This document shows, in pieces, positions 12,148 through 24,720 of a stretch of 64,000 bases of DNA; positions within the stretch are counted from its first letter, which is position 1, and every line of letters starts with the position of its first letter. Origin of the DNA: Sequoia sempervirens (taxonomy: Eukaryota; Streptophyta; Pinopsida; Cupressales; Cupressaceae); the NCBI GenBank assembly GCA_007258455.2, contig VDFB02000003.1, forward strand, positions 42,845,986-42,909,985. The letters run 5' to 3'. The translations under genes were made by a program, and so were the position numbers. The notes under the pieces were generated by a model. The model was not told the origin of the DNA. It saw only the letters and a list, made by a program, of their open reading frames with translations, and made no database searches.

Positions 12148-12359
12148 TGGATGGAAAAACACTCTCAAAACTCTTAAACTACTCAAACTTCTCCCCCTTT
12201 GACATCAAGGTAAATGGGTACCAAAAAGAGATTGCTTTACTTTTCTCTACTCCCCCTTATAGATATGTTTATGTCAATGTAACTCCCCTTAACAATGTTA
12301 TTCAACAAAATTGACCAAAATTGCACTGCAACACTCTCTAATACTTTCACATATGTACA

Positions 12360-15300
12360 TTGCAATCAAGAAAGCTATCTATATAGAGAAAAAATGTACA
12401 CCTTGAATTGTGGAGGGAAAACTGCCCTGATTAGACACCTTCAATTTTGAAAATTGTGCCTCCCAATCTTTCTTTGTTATCTCCCAATCCTTCTTGGAAA
12501 AGGCACACAAACTAGAATGACTCTCAAACTACATAAGAATATCTTCTTCTTCATCTGAAGAACTAGGCACTGAATTCTTTTGCATCACCTTATTTGCACT
12601 AGCAAGCACTCATGTTAAGGATGTAAGCTTTGCACTCACCAAGTCTCTAAGATTACTATACTACATAATGATTTTCTCTTTATATTCTTGCAATTGGAAG
12701 AATTTTCCATGCCGATTTTCTATTGCTATCCTTGTTGCACCATCAACATCATTGACCAGATCATAGATGTTGAAGGCCTAAGCAATTTGTGACTCTATTG
12801 AGTCCATTTGGTCCTTAATGCTCTTTGTATAATTAGTCCATTTTAAAGAAAAATGAAATAGAACCTTAGGTTCTTCCACATAATTCCAAATATCCTTTAA
12901 GTTGCTTTGCAACTTACCATGTGAAACAACACACTTGTCAAAAGCATCTTCCAATCTCTTGTAATTGATCTTCTTATTCATTTCCTTTTCTATTTTTTCT
13001 CCCAGACTAGTAGAGTATTCCTTAAAGGAATCAAGTAGTAGCCTCAGTTGCTACACACCAAACAAAGAATTGTCATTTGCTCTGAGGAAGTTGTCCTATA
13101 GCACTTTTACTGCTTCATCAATCATCTCAACATTCTTTTGGTGTGTTTGTAGTATCTCCTCCCTTGTGGAGGCATGAAAGGCATCACTAAGTTGCATTTT
13201 ATGCAGAGGAGACATTTTATCCATATCTACTTGTCCTTATTGCATAGGGATTTGTAACAACTGTGTTGAAACCACCAGTTGGAACTGTAGCTGCATGTCT
13301 AGTAGAATTTTCAATGAATCTCCAGAAGCTCCAGAGGATTCACCAACTATTTGAGCACTTCCTTCTTTTTGTTTCACTTTCTCCTTCTCTCTTCTATCTT
13401 CTACAATATTCTCTTCCTCAACAACCTCTTCATCATCTAGAGGAGGCAATTTTTCATCCTTTTGTGCCTCATACTTCTCTGGAAAATCTTGTTTAACTTC
13501 TTCTCTATGCCCATCATTAGTCTTCTCATCCTAAGAGGGAAAGTTCTACTCATTTTGAGTTTCATTCTTCTTCGAGATGTCTTGTTTCTCTTCCTTTTGC
13601 CCTTCATCAACAACATTCTCCATATTCGGAGGGGTGTTGTCGGTTAACACATCTTCCTTCCCAAGATCTTCATTCGGAGGGATGTTATCTGGCATCATGT
13701 TTTTTTCCTCCCTCGGGCTTAGTCACATGCTCAGATTACTCATTAATAGGTTGATTGTCTTCCAGAATAGTTGTATCATGTTGCAATTGTTCTTCTTTGT
13801 TTGGAGACATTCCCAATCCTTTTGCTAGGTCTGCAACCTTCTATAGTGTCTCATTCTTGAGCCTTTCAATGTCCTTTTTATCTCTGCTCATCAGAGACTT
13901 GACCCTTTTCCTTGTTTTGAATTTTTTGCTGAACACTTTAGACAATTTTTGCTTGTCCTCAACTATAAGAGAAGAACCAATCTTCTCCAAAGCAAATGCC
14001 TTTATCTTCACATCTTCTTCAATTGCTTCTTGCCTTTTGTAGTTAAAACATTCTTCAAGGCATCAAACAATTGGTCCCCTAAATCTTGTCCATTCTAGTG
14101 TCAAATATTATCATATACTTAACTATGGCTTCTTCAATGTTTGCCTTATCTTCATCATTAGACTTCAGATACATTTTGGTTGTCTCTTCCAAGAGACCAA
14201 ATTCTGAAATGCTATTAAACAAAGCATCAAACTTCAAAGGGCTATGTTCCCTTACCGGAGGGTACTTTTCCTTCTTCTTCCCTTTTCCTTTAGGAGATTT
14301 CTCTCCTTCTTTGGACTTCTTTTCTATTCTCTATATTTTGAAGGCCTTCTTCTCTCTTTCCACTTCTTTTTTGCTCTTGGTATCAACAATATCAATTTTT
14401 GTTCTTTTGGCACTGGACTCCTCTCCTAAAGCTTGAGACTTCTTCTTCCAGACCAATTGAGGTCCTTCCTCTTCTTCTTCTTCATGCTCACAGCTAATAT
14501 ATTTCTCCCTTGTATTTTCTTTTCTTCTCCTCTTAAGAGCCTTTTGTTGGTCAGTGAAACTAGATGTATCCTTCTTCTTTGAACTCTCTACAGGCTTAGT
14601 TCTAGAGGACATCAAAATAGTGGGAGAGGGGGTAGAGGTCCTATCTAACCTTCTTGTATTGGGAGTAGCCTCCAGAGGAGTAGGTATTCATTTGGATTTC
14701 TATGTGGGGCTATTTGGTAAACCAACAATCTCCTCCAACTGTGCCTTCATCTTTTCAACATTTTTCTTTATCTCATTTTCCTTCGGTTGCAAGTGCATTT
14801 CACTGGATTTCTCTGCATAAGTTTCAAACCTGTCCACAGATGAATCTCTTGATTTTCTTAACATAATATTTGTAAGTTTGGTAAGCTCTTCTATTGTAAC
14901 CTCATATCCCATCTCCAGGATCCACATGGTTCTAAGTTTAACTTCCTTCATAATGTAGTTGTCTTTGTTGACCATGAAAGTTATATCATTCTTGTACTTC
15001 TCAACTATACTTTTTGGGATTCTCTCTCTTTCTTACATTTTTCCTTGAAAAGACTTCAAGAAACCCCACAACATAGAATTTTGGGTTTCTAGGCTATCTA
15101 ACCTTCTCAAGTGGTCTCTAATCTAAATTACAATAGGAATGTTGTCCAACCACACAATGTTCTTTATACTAGGAACTTCTCTAAGAAATTAGAACAATAA
15201 GAAAACAATTAGGGTACCATATCGGAAAGGGTACCGTGATTCCTTGGTCTTCTAAAGATTCTCCATCAAATGTTATCTCAAGAGTTCACATAGATCAATA

Positions 15301-15660
15301 TCCACACCTTCCTTCACCATCTGGTGAGAAGTATGAATGGCGGTAGCTGACACAGAGTTCTCTCTGTTGGTATAATAGATCTTATATCCGATCACCATTG
15401 ATGCATACTTAACTACTAAATCATCAATGCCATCCACTGTTAGGGAATGCTTGTCAAATTTTGCATTAGTGAGCTTCATTACCATATCATTCTTTATAGA
15501 CTTCATCACTGGACGGGTCCATTCGAGCACAAATCGATAACTACGTTGATATCTTGTTTGTTGATCATATGTGGCATATCCAGCCACAAGAATTTATCAT
15601 GAATTCGGCCCAACACATACTTAACCCATTCATCCTCATGGCAAAAATTTGGAAAGTTGT
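12360..15660 (-). pseudogene. Large second ORF of the non-autonomous LTR element
   Basis: A reading frame of over 1,000 codons, broken by several stops and at least three frame changes. The N-terminal domain (15660 to about 14880) contains LGRIHDKFLWLDMP, VDGIDDLVVKYASMVIGYKI, YYTNRENSVSATAI, PFRYGTLIVFLL, LWGFLKSFQGKM and RIPKSIVEKYKNDITFMV, a motif series I recognise from uncharacterised proteins of conifer genomes. The middle (about 14620-13240) is Glu/Lys-rich low complexity (EHEEEEEEG, KGKGKKKEK). The end (about 13200-12400) is predicted coiled coil (NYKRLEDAFDKCVVSHGKLQ). Open segments at 15273-15587, 14700-14975 and 14331-14615 share one frame. No enzymatic motif. It occupies the place of pol. 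Biochemical function unknown. Confidence 0.65.
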
Positions 15661-16373
15661 TTCATATATCTAGATTTTTCTTCATCAAACTTCCAAGTTC
15701 AAGTTTCAATTCAAAATCATCTCCTTTCAAATCATTTACCCAATATTCTGCAATCTTCAGATGATCATATTATTCTATTTGTGTGTGAATGTAGATTCAC
15801 ACATCCTCTGTGTGCATCACACCATATGGGACCCTAAAAAATGTGCCTCTCGGATCCATTTATGTGGGTTTGAAAGGATGCTTCTTTAACTTAGGTTTTT
15901 TTTGTTCCAATACATCAACCACTTATGTAGTAAACATTTTGTAACTTCATAGAACTAGGGTATAGCAAGAAACTATAAATACCTTTGGAATTCTTCTTTG
16001 GTTAGGGTTTCACACAATGCACCAAATGCTTCAAATCACCTTTGATATGCTCTTCACTCTTCAAATGCTTGATTGGAAATGACTTAATCATATGTGAAAT
16101 CACATATAAACACTTTTCTAATGACCTAAAATGCATTAATTATAGTGAATAATGTTAGGTTGAAAAGTTGGCAAAACCCTCACTATGTTGACACAGTCAC
16201 CTTCAATCACTTCGCAGATCTTCGCAATAGGAAATTTTATACCTAAAATATCATTAGTAGATCAACCATGTTGATCTATACATGTACTAGTGTTTTAAAG
16301 GCATCAACGCCACATTTTTGGTGGGGGCTAGAAGATTTTTTGCTAAAAATCCCCTTGAGCCAAAGCTCTTCAT

Positions 16374-17532
16374 CTAGTTTCTGGAGGAGACATTTGCACC
16401 AGGAGCTAGCACAAACTCATTATTTACTTCATTCTCATCCTTTTTCTTCCATATCTTATTCATTTCCTTCTTCATTTTGATCGGATCCACCTTCTTTACC
16501 GGATCATTCTTCTTCTTTTGTGAGACAAAGTATTTCACATTCTTAGATCTATAAAACTTAGCGATGTGTCCTAATTTGTTGTAATTGTGACATATGACAC
16601 CTTTTTGGATAAGATTACTTCTAGCCATTTTATATCTACATTCAAAACTCTTATTTCCAAATCCATTACATGTATAACAATAGCCATTGAAATACTGAAA
16701 TATCATGCCATTATTGTAACCACTCATCATTTGATTTCTGCATTCAATAGCTTTATGACCAAATCTTTTGCATGTAAAGCATTGACTGGGAAACGATTGA
16801 ACATTCTGATTCATTTTGCTTCTACATTCAATAGATCTATGTCCATATTTATTGCAAGAATAACAATAACCATTAAAAGATGAATACCTTTGTGCAACAA
16901 GTTGTCTAATAGGAGGCCTTTTGAATTATTTCTTCAAGTTCCAAATCTATTTGCCACTGTTCTTCTTATCATTCTTCTTTTCAACATTGTTTGGAGCCTA
17001 ATTTTCCTTTAAAATTTCTCCTTTCTCAAACCCTAAACCTTCTTTTTCCTTAGAATCCTTTTGATTTGCAATCATCTCATCAAGTATTGTGGAGCTCTTC
17101 TTGAACTTGTCCTCTTAATTCTTTGATTTCTCTAGATCTAATCTTAAAAGTTATAATCTCTTGTTCAAGCTTTGAACATTCTTCAGATTTGTCTTTCAAT
17201 TTGGCATTTAAGCAATCTTCAACTCTTTTTCCTTCTTCAAATTGCACTTTCAGACTGTTGATAGTCTCATTTGATTGCTTGAGCTACTCATTTGTTTCCT
17301 TGATTCTTTTTATAGCTTTCTTGAGTTTCTCTCTCAACTTCTTAATACACTCATCTACATCATTAAGATGATTTTTCAAATCTCTATTCTCAGCTTCTTT
17401 ATCCAAATCATCAAGAGTTGACTTGAGTTCCCCTTCCATGTCAACTTCACAATCTTCTTCAATAAACCCTTCAAGGATAATTTCTTCCAAATGGATAGTA
17501 TACTTCCTTGTAGTCATGTGTTCAAACTCCAA
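16374..17532 (-). pseudogene. gag-like: coiled coil plus four CCHC zinc knuckles
   Basis: The first part (17532 to about 17080) is coiled coil, rich in E, K, L (KKLREKLKKAIKRIKETNE), with an internal stop after ETNE. A later frame (about 16875-16374) carries zinc knuckles CYSCNKYGHRSIEC, CFTCKRFGHKAIEC and CYTCNGFGNKSFEC (H replaced by N), then a degraded CHNYNKLGHIAKFY. It ends in a Lys-rich stretch and NEFVLAPGA. Multiple knuckles bind packaging RNA in retroelement gags. The start at 17532 would be TTG; the true ATG may be at about 17517. There is no pol downstream. Confidence 0.7.
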
Positions 17533-17565
17533 GATCTACCCCAGCGATCAAGCCAATTGAAGGAA

Positions 17566-17583
17566 CCAAGCTCCAATACCAAT
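17566..17583 (-). other. Primer binding site, initiator-Met-tRNA type
   Basis: The minus strand reads ATTGGTATTGGAGCTTGG immediately after the LTR end. This is close to the plant Copia TGGTATCAGAGC site complementary to the 3' end of initiator tRNA-Met, and it fixes the element's orientation. Confidence 0.7.
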
Positions 17584-18900
17584 TGTTGAACACCCAAAAT
17601 ACTGAGAGAGGGGGGCGAATCAGTATTCACTAAAATTCATTAACTTCATCAACTTTAAACATTCATTCAATGCATCATATTAAACTTGTAGTAATGGAAA
17701 GGAACATATAAAGCTTGCATCACATCAAAGAACACAAGGACACCAAATTTATGTGGAAAACCCAAAAAGGGAAAAACCACGGTGAGGATTAGCTCACAAT
17801 ATATCATAATTGGTTACAAGATATTATAGAATGGCTCACTACTAGGTGGAATCACTATCCAGAGAATAAAAGAAATGGCTCACTAACAGAATAGAAAAGA
17901 GGGTGGCTTAGTGCCAGAGATTGAACTGATTACAATGCATCTACAACATGTTGAAGACAGTTCCAATTAGGCTCAAAAAACTAACTTAACACACTTTATA
18001 ATTCACCCTAATCACAAATTGCACTACTCTGCACCAAATCTCGCACACACACTTTATTATCTCATATCTCACATCACCACACAAGGAATTAACCTTGTAT
18101 GTATATCATAACCAACAAAAACATCAATTAGGTTGGCATAATTAGATGTGTCATGTAACACAATAATCTATTGGCTTAAAACTCAACCACACATGCTTCA
18201 TAGAATAAGACAAAACATGTGAAACATCAAAATAGGTCGACATGACCTATAATTACACTTATAAGTTTGACCCATACATGCTTTAATTTCGCACAACCCC
18301 AAACCCTTTAGGTCGGCACCATTGGTGAAGAAACAATAGAATGAACCAATTGTTCATTCACAACTTGACACATAGATCTCCAAAGCACTTGCTACTTGAA
18401 GCATACACACATCTAACATTTGTAAACACATCCTAGAAACCTCATAGAAAAATATTCATCTACGGTGGAATGCAGAGCATTCCATACACTCTGTCACTGC
18501 AACTCTACCATTACCAAAGCCAGTGCTCTTTCAATGCTAACTTTACTTGCGGAGGACTTCAAGGTTTGAAACTTAGGATTTAGATTCCTCCAACATGCAC
18601 CAATATTACATTAAAATTGCATAACCAGATTCATCATAGTGGAGCAATGAGAACCTCAAAAAATGTTTCACTAAATATTGAAATTGTACATCGGGACTTA
18701 GGAAACTATCCAAATCATTTGGTCTTCACACTTCTACAACTATTCAGTGGGATGACATCAATGACAACACCATATTCAATCATGCTCATCAATCATCAGT
18801 TATACATCAATGCATCAATGTTGACATCAATGAAAACACCATATTAACATAATATGTCATACATCCATCAATCTTCTCAATGGAAAAAAAACTTCCAACA
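17584..18900 (-). repeat. 5' LTR of the non-autonomous element
   Basis: A 1,317-bp LTR with TGTTG ... CAACA ends. Compared with the left LTR it carries about 500 extra bp (about 18160-18690), either an insertion here or a deletion there. Confidence 0.75.
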
Positions 18901-21490
18901 TTTATTTAGAGTTAATTTAATTTGTGTGTGTTTGAGGAATTATTCTTAAATATGAGATCTAGAAACAACCATTCATTCAATATTTTCTCTAGACTACAAT
19001 GCTAGAAAATGACTACATTGCTAAAACTAGACTCCAATGCCAAAATAAGACTATAGAGGGATGCACTAGTGCGCTCTTTGAGTTCTAGAGTCCTTTCTAG
19101 GAACTCTAACCCTTTTGTGCATGTAGTCCCCTAGATTCTCAAACCCAAAAAAAAATCACTCATTTTTTTGGAAAAATTGTATACAAAATTTGTTTCCCTA
19201 TGTTTATTAATTCTTCCCACATCAACACTTGATTGATAGTTTTCCTTGATTGGGATGCATTCCTACTTTTTATTGATAAGTTTTTCATTCATTCAAAAAA
19301 TTGGTGTTCATTCTAACTAGTCAAGTTATGATATCAACTATTTGTCCTACCTCTTGCATAGGTTTCATTTAATATTATGAGTTTCATTAAGTGTGGTTGG
19401 AGATTATATTAGGGGTATATTATTCCATCATCCTACCCTTATGTTGTGTTTATGAAAGAAAATGATCCTAGTTTAAGACCTAATCATAGTCACGGTGAAG
19501 CTCCCCTCTCTCATATAATCATTATGATGACTTAGTAACACAATTTGTAAGTTGTCCACTTGTTCCCACTATGCTTGGAGTAGTGGTATCATTTTCTTGT
19601 GTTATGTGTGATGTGTAATGTTAGTACAATTTCCTTTTCATTTCTTGTGGATTTATTCCTTTGTTGTTCTTTCAAAAAAATGTTCTTTTGGCTAATGTCT
19701 TGGGTGTGAGGCTTGAGGATTACATAGTCTCCCCTAAAATGACCTCTTGTACTTCTATTACATTCTCACTATTGGATGTTGAAGATGATCCGTGATCGAT
19801 GAGAAATATTTTCCCCCCTTGGGAAGAAATAAAACAACAAATGTGTACAAGATATCTTCTTATTCTAGATAGGAATATGAAGGAATAAGAGTGAATGTCT
19901 CTAAATTCTTCACATGATCAAAATAAAATGATGAATCCCAATAAAATGATTCTCAAAGGTATCCACATCACTATCAAACTATGAAAAAAGAAAAGGAGGA
20001 TGAAAAACAATCATAGAAGATGATGGTGATGCAACTCCATCAAAGTTATCATCAAATAGAATAATAATGTCCTCAATTATGTCTTCCAAATTTATAATGT
20101 AAGACTCTAAAAATAAGGATGATCTAGTAGAAATGTGTCCCAGTATAGTGGATTTGAAAAAAAAATCAATACCTTGATACAATGAATCATGAGAAGCTAT
20201 AGATGAATCAACACTAGTTTGAGGTGTAGCAACAAGTGACAGTGAGGGGTATGAAATCTCAATGCAAGTGATCATACTAAATCTCTCATCCCCAAATAAT
20301 GTTGATGTCTTACAAGATGTTTGAGTGGTACCATATGATTATTTTTTAAGTGCAAGATTTGGTAAATCATTATTATGATCTAGAAGAATTTATTTGATTT
20401 AAAAATTTGTGTTAGTAAACATTCATCTTCAATATGGGTTTTCTTGCCATATCAACCATATTTTATAATTAATGATGTAGGAGGTTCTTTTAGAATACTT
20501 AAATAGAAAGGAGAGTGAGGAACACAAATAGCTCAACCAAAATATCTCAACCAAAAACCAACAAAGATAAAAACATAAACACCAAATTACCCCCTTAAGT
20601 CAATAAATGAACCCTCTATACAAGTTACAAAAATATTCAAAAATGTCAGAGTGATGCAGAATTGCTTCAAATTTCTAAAGTTTAAAATATATATTACAAT
20701 GCAAATTGCTTCAAATTCTCAAAGTTTGAAGCAATGGATAGTACAAAGTTTCTTTGGATAGATGAGTTTGAAATTTCATGGAAGGTACATAGATCCAAAT
20801 GTGCTATGAATTATGAACTATAAAAATAATTCAAGTGTAAAGACAATGTATAGGTTTGAATTTGGAGCTAGTTATGTGCCAGATTATAATTCAAAACTTG
20901 AATCCAAACTATACTCCAAAATTTTATGTAGTATTACACGATGTTCATAGGTGTAGATGTGCAGTCTAGAGTTCAACATTGATTTGTAGTTTACAAAGAT
21001 AGTCATTAGTGCAACTATTGGAGAGAAACCTTGTGGAAAAAAAAAAAATCATTTGAGTTACAAAAGGGATGTGAGATTCCAATGATGATAGTAAATAAGG
21101 GTTTAAAATGGTCAAATCCTTTTTATTGCCTTACAACTTAGTGTAAATCTATAAAGCATAGAAAAATTGAATACCTATAAAAATACAATTACAAATCTAA
21201 AAGGAGAGCCAAAAATAATAGATTGTAGATGTGCAAAAATACTTCAAAAATTTGATGATAGATGTGCTAAGTGCCTCAAAACTCTATTAGTTAGAAGAAC
21301 ACAAAAAAATAACTAGAAATTTATAAAAAAATATAGTCAAACCTAAAACATGTCAAGCAATGTCAAGGTCAATAAAGGTCTAAAATTTGCCTACAAAACC
21401 TACTAAAAAAACTCTAGTTCTCCTAGTACAACTATTATATGAATGCACTGTGCCAAAAATCTCTTTTATTTGAGAAATAACTTACAAATT
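18901..21490 (-). other. Noncoding stretch, likely internal region of an LTR-A element
   Basis: No protein domain found; the minus ORF at 19979-20275 is unremarkable. It lies directly downstream (minus sense) of an LTR-A end with PBS at 21491-21823, so at least the right part should be that element's leader. The stretch 19650-19740 resembles 51870-51960 (AATGTC.T.GGTGTG..TTG..GATTACAT). Short direct repeats of an AGACTACAATGCTA type occur at about 18990-19060, and a duplicated GCTTCAAATT..AAAGTTT at about 20660-20735. Confidence 0.35.
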
Positions 21491-21506
21491 TAGGGATCTA
21501 ATACCA
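21491..21506 (-). other. Primer binding site of LTR-A element
   Basis: The minus strand reads TGGTATTAGATCCCTA straight after the LTR end (CCAACA). This resembles the initiator-Met PBS TGGTATCAGAGC. Confidence 0.6.
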
Positions 21507-21823
21507 TGTTGGAGTTGAATATTTGACCCTTGCAACCCAATCCTCTAGAATAAGAATATGCCTTCTACAAGAGATTTTATGTAATAATGTTAAAATGAAA
21601 CATGATATATTTATAAAATATGTGCAACCTTTAAAAACTTGCGACTACATGAGACTCCTTTGATTATATAGAAAAGGGGTGGAAATGAGAAGGTATTTGT
21701 AAACCCTAACCACCTTGCATGTGTATAGGATGCATCTTAGATATGTCATTTACATAGGACAAGTGCAATAAAGGTGTCATGTGTACATTAGTTAGGTATC
21801 TCAAAAGGTATGTACATGTGTCT
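21507..21823 (-). repeat. Partial 5' LTR of an LTR-A element
   Basis: Related to 4651-4960, beginning TGTTGG on the plus strand with the PBS on its left. The match stops at 21823, where TGTAATACCC begins another repeat, so the 5' part of this LTR is lost or displaced. Confidence 0.65.
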
Positions 21824-23790
21824 TGTAATACCCACCCATTTGTTTCCTTGAGATGTCTTGGTTTCACTATTTTTTTCTAACTATGTATCAAGAGATACAT
21901 AGGTTATAATTGTGTTTGTTGCTTTGAGTGTTTATCAATGTTTTAGATTCACCATTTTCATTTATACTAATTTTGGTAACTATTTATTGGTTGCATTGAG
22001 ATGCATGTATGGCAATGTGCCATGTTCCTTGTGAGGACTTGATGTATTTTATTTATTGTATTTTGAGGTGCTTATGTTAGGATTTTTGTGATAGAATCAT
22101 AGATGTGATTATTTAATGATCTATTACCTAGCATTTTATTTGATTATCAATATATGTATCATGATTTTATGGTTTATATGATGTTGAACCCAGTTGGATG
22201 ATTTTCATGTGCTTCAAATTTTATATATTGAGTAGGTATGTTTTGCATGTGCATTGAATGGGTAAAGGTATAGGTTTATTTTTCCATCTAATTATACAAG
22301 TTTGAGTTATTCCCCAATGGTGGTTAATTGAAGATGTCACTTTGGGCTAGTGTGTTTGGTAGCCACTATTGCACTCGGTTGAGTGCAGAATGAGCCGTGC
22401 AAGATGAGCCATGTTTTCCTTATAATTTTGGATCTAAATTGGTGGCAATTTTGGACTCTATGTGTTGTGAAAAAACAATAAATGCATAACTTATATTATG
22501 GTTATTTATCTTCCTATTTGCATGCAATTGTATTTTAAAGATTAACTCTTACATATAAATAGTGCCTAATGTATTAGAAATTGAGAAATTGGTAAATAAA
22601 AGAAAGGGAGAAATACTATTTAATATGCATTAAGAATATTATTTAATGTTGAAATTAGATTTATTTACAATTTTAAATATCTCTTTTATGAAATAATAAA
22701 TTGAAATTATTTAAATTTTGGGAAGGGAATTAAATTGTTTTGTTGCATTATCTTTGAAAAGAATATAACTTAAGCATTTTTAATGAAAATTATATATTTT
22801 GTGAAATGATAAATTCAAAAGAAATAAAAGTGAAATAAAAATGAGAAAGTGAAAAAGGCATAAAAGGAAAAAGGCTTAGTCATTTCATTTTTGGAATATG
22901 CTCTCTCAAACCCTCTCCTCTCGAAAGGATTAAAAATTGAAAATGGATTTTCTTGGACTGAAAATTGGATGGATGGTATGATTGTATTGCATTGGATTTG
23001 TCTTCTAAGATTTTGAGGTATTTGAATTTTTTTTTAAAGTCTCAAGCTTGGAGTAATTCTCCTCATTTCTCCGTGTTTTGAGTTATGTATTTCATGTTGG
23101 TCACGCTTATCATTGTGGACATATAGGACCTCTATTTTAGATCAATTTTATTGTAATTTCATTGAGTTTTATTTATGTTTTAAAATTTATAAAATTCTCT
23201 AATTTTGTCCTTATTGTGGCAATTTTTCAAAAATCCATGAGATATGAAATTGAATTCAAAAGTGTAGTGTTGTTCATAAAGGGCATATTTTATTTTTTGA
23301 AATTTTGATTTCGAAATTTTAAGCTTTTTTCAATAGTGGTTTTGGGAATTTTTGTGGTTTTATATTGAAAATTAATTTTAAAAAGTTATAATTGTGAATG
23401 ATTATGAATGAATTGTGTCACACCCCATTTTGTTATTACTGGTTTACTTTTACCTTCACGGGTAAATAGGTTAGTAAATGCAATCATGATTTTAATGTGA
23501 TTAATGGGATACTAAAATAGGTATTATGTGAAAGTGTTGATAAATGCTTTGAAGGAGTAATTATGTTTACATTGATGATGAACATGTATTGCTATATGAA
23601 AATTCTTAAGTTTATGATGCATAGGGATTTATTATGAATGTCTAACTACCTTTGCAAATATGCTAAGTTGGATGCAGGTTTATGTTCAATTCCTCTAGGT
23701 GGAGGCGAAGTATCACTCAGGAGAAGATCTTGGTTGGGTAACCAGTAACGTAACCTATTTGAGATTTCACACACTAAAAAAAAAAGTTGA
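21824..23790. repeat. Older LTR-like repeat, copy 2 (uninterrupted)
   Basis: Starts TGTAATACCC at the break in LTR-A. From about 21960 to 23400 it parallels the split copy at 5500-6331 plus 9146-9870. Beyond it, TGTCACACCCC at 23416 is a typical LTR-start-like string. No coding domain. Family uncertain; Gypsy-type suspected. Confidence 0.45.
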
Positions 23791-24119
23791 GTCTAGACAT
23801 AGTGTTGGGGAAATGGTAAGTCATCCTTAGTATGATGTGTTGCATTAGTAAGGGTCTTGATTACTAATGAATGCATGCTTGGGTGATGTTTATCTGTTTG
23901 ATCTTGTGAGTTCTTCCTTATGTGTTATGCTTGTTTGTGTGGTTGAATGAGTATTTGGGATATATACATATATGCATATATATATGTATGTCGACAAATG
24001 TGTATGTCGGATATAATGGGATATGCATACGAGTTCATCAACATATGTAAAGATATGCATATATGTGTATAAATTTGCTATAATGAATATAATCACGTGA
24101 TCATAATCATTTGAATATT

Positions 24120-24211
24120 GAATGGATCACTTTACTATCATGTTGCTATATAATATATATGTGTTTGCATATATATACTAATACACACGTAAGCGTAAAA
24201 ACTTCATAGAG

Positions 24212-24251
<40 letters not shown>

Positions 24252-24352
24252 TATGTGAATGTTTACTCGTTTGTATTCATTTGTATATCAAAAGTAAATG
24301 TATTTGATTGTCATGGAATATATATATATATAATATTTGAATATACACACAA

Positions 24353-24385
<33 letters not shown>

Positions 24386-24651
24386 GTACCTATATATATA
24401 CAAATATATATATGATAATTAAATAGAAGTCAAAATTGTATATGCGTGTTATGCTAAGTAAATATATATTGGTATATAAATATATATACTAACACATATA
24501 TATACATATACATACATACATATATATATATGTATATGTATGTATGTATATTCAAATATATTATATATATATATTCCATGACAATCAAATACATTTATAT
24601 TTGATATATGTATACATATATATATATATATATATATATAAATGTGTTGAT

Positions 24652-24693
<42 letters not shown>

Positions 24694-24720
24694 GTAAATA
24701 TATGATATATATTTAAAATT
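24120..24720. repeat. TG/CA and TA microsatellites in a large inverted repeat
   Basis: A (TG)n run at about 24213-24248 and a (CA)n run at about 24652-24678 flank TA-rich arms. The arm at about 24288-24345 (TGTATTTGATTGTCATGGAA) recurs inverted at about 24545-24603 (TTCCATGACAATCAAATACA), so the whole block is an imperfect palindrome with a ~200-bp centre. Cys-Val and Ile-Tyr ORFs on both strands are translations of the repeats. Confidence 0.8.

Larger units (their letters stand above)
11319..18900 (-). mobile_element. Non-autonomous LTR retrotransposon with gag and a large extra ORF
   Basis: Two related direct repeats (11319-12131 and 17584-18900) begin TGTTGAACACCC and end CTTCCAACG/CTTCCAACA on the plus strand. 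A minus-sense PBS abuts the right LTR and a PPT the left LTR, so the element reads right to left. Inside are a coiled-coil/zinc-knuckle gag (16374-17532) and a second long decayed ORF (about 12360-15660). I found no protease, integrase or reverse-transcriptase motif, so it must have moved with help in trans. Flanking pentamers CATCT and TTTAT differ, so no target duplication is visible. Confidence 0.75.

Noticed and set aside
13263..14820. Several plus-strand ORFs rich in Ser, Phe and Leu
   Set aside because: They are antisense shadows of the Glu/Lys-rich minus-strand ORF of the LTR element.
24216..24679. Cys-Val and Ile-Tyr rich ORFs on both strands
   Set aside because: They are translations of TG/CA and TA microsatellites.
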